Positions 5,091 through 6,841 of a DNA stretch of 6,841 nucleotides are shown one piece after another. The translations under genes were made by a program, and so were the position numbers. This DNA is from Chloroflexota bacterium. Lineage in GTDB: Bacteria > Chloroflexota > Chloroflexia > Thermomicrobiales > UBA6265. Where the stretch lies: NCBI GenBank assembly GCA_019348515.1, contig JAHWJF010000035.1, positions 2,441-9,281 on the forward strand. Direction: 5' to 3'. Numbering within the stretch: position 1 is the first letter of the stretch; each line of letters opens with the position of its first letter. The notes under the pieces are model-generated. The model was not told the origin of the DNA, ran no database searches, and worked only from the letters and a program-made list of their open reading frames with translations.

Positions 5091-6841
5091 ATGACGACGT
5101 CCATGCCGTTCTCAGAATTCCAGTGGTGGTACGGCCGTGACGAGCCTCCCCTCGTGCCACGCGACCTGCGCGCCGGGCCGGTCACCGCGCGCCTGCTCGG
5201 GCGCGACCTGCGCAATGTGCGGTTTGGGGGAACCGAGATCGCGCAGCGGGTCTACGTGGCGATTCGCGATCGCAACTGGGGCACCGTCCCTGGGGAGGTC
5301 TCCGATCTCACCGTCGAAGAAGGTGAGGACGAGTTCGCGGTGCGCTTCACGGTGACCCACCGGCAGCACGACGTCGACCTGGTCTGGAACGGGGAGATCC
5401 TCGGCACGCCGGATGGCACAGTCAGCTACGCCATGGACGCCGTCGCCGGCTCCGACATGACCTACAAGCTGATCGGACTCAATGTCCATCACGGGATGCA
5501 CGAGTTCGTTGGACGCCCATGCCAGGGGATAACTCCAGAGGGACCCATTGCCGACCGATTTTCGGTCGAGGTCGCCCCGCAGCTCATCGCCGACGAAACC
5601 GAGGTTCCCATCTTCCCGCCGGTGGAGAGTCTCACCGTGCAACTCGCCGGCGATGTCGCGGTCCGGTTCGATTTCAAGGGCGACACCTTCGAGTTCGAAG
5701 ATCAGCGCAACTGGACCGACGCCTCCTTCAAATCCCAGTCGTACCCGCCGCGGCGCGGCGGATTCTTCACGATCGCCGCCGGCGAACGGATCTGGCAGAA
5801 AGTGACGATCACCCCGTCCGGAACGCCAACTGCCGCCACCCAGGACAACGGCCCGGTGCGGATCGAGCTCGGGGGTGGTCTCCAGCACCGGCTGCCGCCG
5901 CTTGGGCTTGGCATGGCGAGTCACGGCCGGAGATTGTCGGAGCGGGAGGGCGACCTCCTTACCGCGCTCCGCCTCGATCACCTCCACACTGATCTGCGCC
6001 TGGCCGATCCCGGGCACCCGGCGGAACTCTCGCGGGCCATCGACGCCGCCACGACGCTGGGATGCGGGCTCGAGCTGGCGGTACACCTGACGGACGATGC
6101 CGCTGCCCAGCTCTCTGCTCTTGCCGCCCTTCTCGGCGACCGGGTGCGTATCGACCGGGTTCTGGTCTTCCATGAGTCGGAGCCGGCGACGAACCCTCGT
6201 TGGGTCGATCTCACTCGTCGCCACTTGCGCCAGGCAGCTCCCGACGCGCTCTTCGCTGGCGGCACGAATGCCAACTTCTGCGAGCTCAATCGCTTCCGGC
6301 CGGATGGGGCACGCGATGACGGGATCGTCTACTCCATCAATCCCCAGATCCACGCCTTCGACGAGCTCTCCCTGGTGGAGAACATCGCCGGTCAAGCGGA
6401 GACGGTGAAGACGGCGCTCACCTATGGTGGCGGTCGCCCGGTGGTTGTCAGTCCGGTTACCCTCAAGCAGCGCTTCAACAGCGTCGCGACGACCGCCGAG
6501 CCGGAGCTGGGTCCCGATGAGCTTCCGCCACAGGTCGATCCGCGCCAGATGTCCCTCTTCGCCGCGGCCTGGACGGTCGGTAGCCTCAACCGCTTGATCG
6601 AGAGCGGTGTGGCCGCCGCGACGTACTACGAGACAACCGGCTGGCGCGGCGTCATCCAGGGCGATGAGGGGCCACCCACTCCGGAGCTCTTCCCGTCCCG
6701 CGCGGGCATGGTCTTTCCGATCTATCACGTCTTCGCCGACCTCGCGGAATGGAAAGACGGCGAAGTCATCGGCAGCCGGTCGAGCAATCCCCTCACGATC
6801 GAGACCCTGGCCGTGGCAAGGGACGGAATACTGCACGTCCT
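5091..6841 (+). CDS. apnL: D-apionate lactonase-like protein (ApnL family), C-terminus beyond the window
   Basis: 583 codons are visible with no stop before the right edge. ApnL opens D-apionolactone to D-apionate, a step in degradation of the branched plant sugar D-apiose. The N-terminal beta-rich domain (about 25-270) contains QRVYVAIRDRNWGT (52-65) and the striking EFEDQRNWTDASFKSQ (201-216), which I recognise as a family signature. A TIM-barrel domain follows (about 285-520), with strand-end residues in VFHESEP (359-365), GGTNANFCELN (390-400), SINPQIHAFDE (415-425) and TYYETTGW (511-518). Glu362 and Glu514 stand where related glycosidase-type barrels hold acidic catalytic residues. A final beta domain has only just begun. 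There is no signal peptide, so it should act in the cytoplasm on an imported sugar. It starts 33 bases after the SDR gene in the same operon. The family call rests on recalled motifs; a lactonase for a different sugar lactone remains possible. Confidence 0.75.
   Translation, partial: MTTSMPFSEFQWWYGRDEPPLVPRDLRAGPVTARLLGRDLRNVRFGGTEIAQRVYVAIRDRNWGTVPGEVSDLTVEEGEDEFAVRFTVTHRQHDVDLVWNGEILGTPDGTVSYAMDAVAGSDMTYKLIGLNVHHGMHEFVGRPCQGITPEGPIADRFSVEVAPQLIADETEVPIFPPVESLTVQLAGDVAVRFDFKGDTFEFEDQRNWTDASFKSQSYPPRRGGFFTIAAGERIWQKVTITPSGTPTAATQDNGPVRIELGGGLQHRLPPLGLGMASHGRRLSEREGDLLTALRLDHLHTDLRLADPGHPAELSRAIDAATTLGCGLELAVHLTDDAAAQLSALAALLGDRVRIDRVLVFHESEPATNPRWVDLTRRHLRQAAPDALFAGGTNANFCELNRFRPDGARDDGIVYSINPQIHAFDELSLVENIAGQAETVKTALTYGGGRPVVVSPVTLKQRFNSVATTAEPELGPDELPPQVDPRQMSLFAAAWTVGSLNRLIESGVAAATYYETTGWRGVIQGDEGPPTPELFPSRAGMVFPIYHVFADLAEWKDGEVIGSRSSNPLTIETLAVARDGILHV

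Noticed and set aside
5112..6836. A 574-codon open frame on the minus strand opposite the lactonase-like gene
   Set aside because: It is a mirror of a GC-rich gene with G/C third positions. The translation shows no recognisable domain, while the plus strand has clear family motifs, a ribosome site and operon spacing.

Overview
This is a GC-rich (estimated low-to-mid 60s percent) bacterial window with closely packed genes, several GTG starts and clear AGGAG-type ribosome binding sites. Its style and protein families would fit a high-GC soil or compost bacterium such as a Thermomicrobia-like Chloroflexota. No phylogenetic marker is present, so this placement is only an impression.

Left part (1-1412): a D-2-hydroxyacid dehydrogenase gene runs off the left edge on the minus strand. 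It is divergent from a glyoxalase/epimerase-type (VOC fold) gene on the plus strand. The 296-base gap between them holds a palindromic REP-like element (about 625-773) and a possible promoter for the VOC gene.

Middle (1400-2742): the VOC gene converges on a DeoR/GlpR-type repressor gene. The gap between them is a nested imperfect inverted repeat (1400-1603) whose arms overlap the last codons of both genes. The repressor is divergent from a four-gene operon. The shared control region carries a good sigma-70-type promoter (TTGACA, 16-base spacer, TAGGAT) and two short inverted repeats that could be operators.

Right part (2743-6841): the plus-strand operon encodes a SIS-domain protein of the 6-phospho-3-hexuloisomerase type, a xylose-isomerase-like TIM-barrel enzyme, a short-chain dehydrogenase, and a large protein that runs off the right edge and resembles D-apionate lactonase (ApnL).

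Taken together, the set looks like a regulated sugar or sugar-acid catabolic locus. If the ApnL assignment holds, the substrate would be the branched plant sugar D-apiose or a related lactone. The lactonase would open the lactone, a dehydrogenase would oxidise the acid, and the TIM-barrel enzyme would isomerise or decarboxylate the product. The SIS protein and the VOC protein would supply isomerase steps not described in the known apionate pathways. The lactonase family call is moderately secure; the pathway is inference. Nothing resembling tRNA, rRNA, CRISPR, transposase or phage genes was seen.
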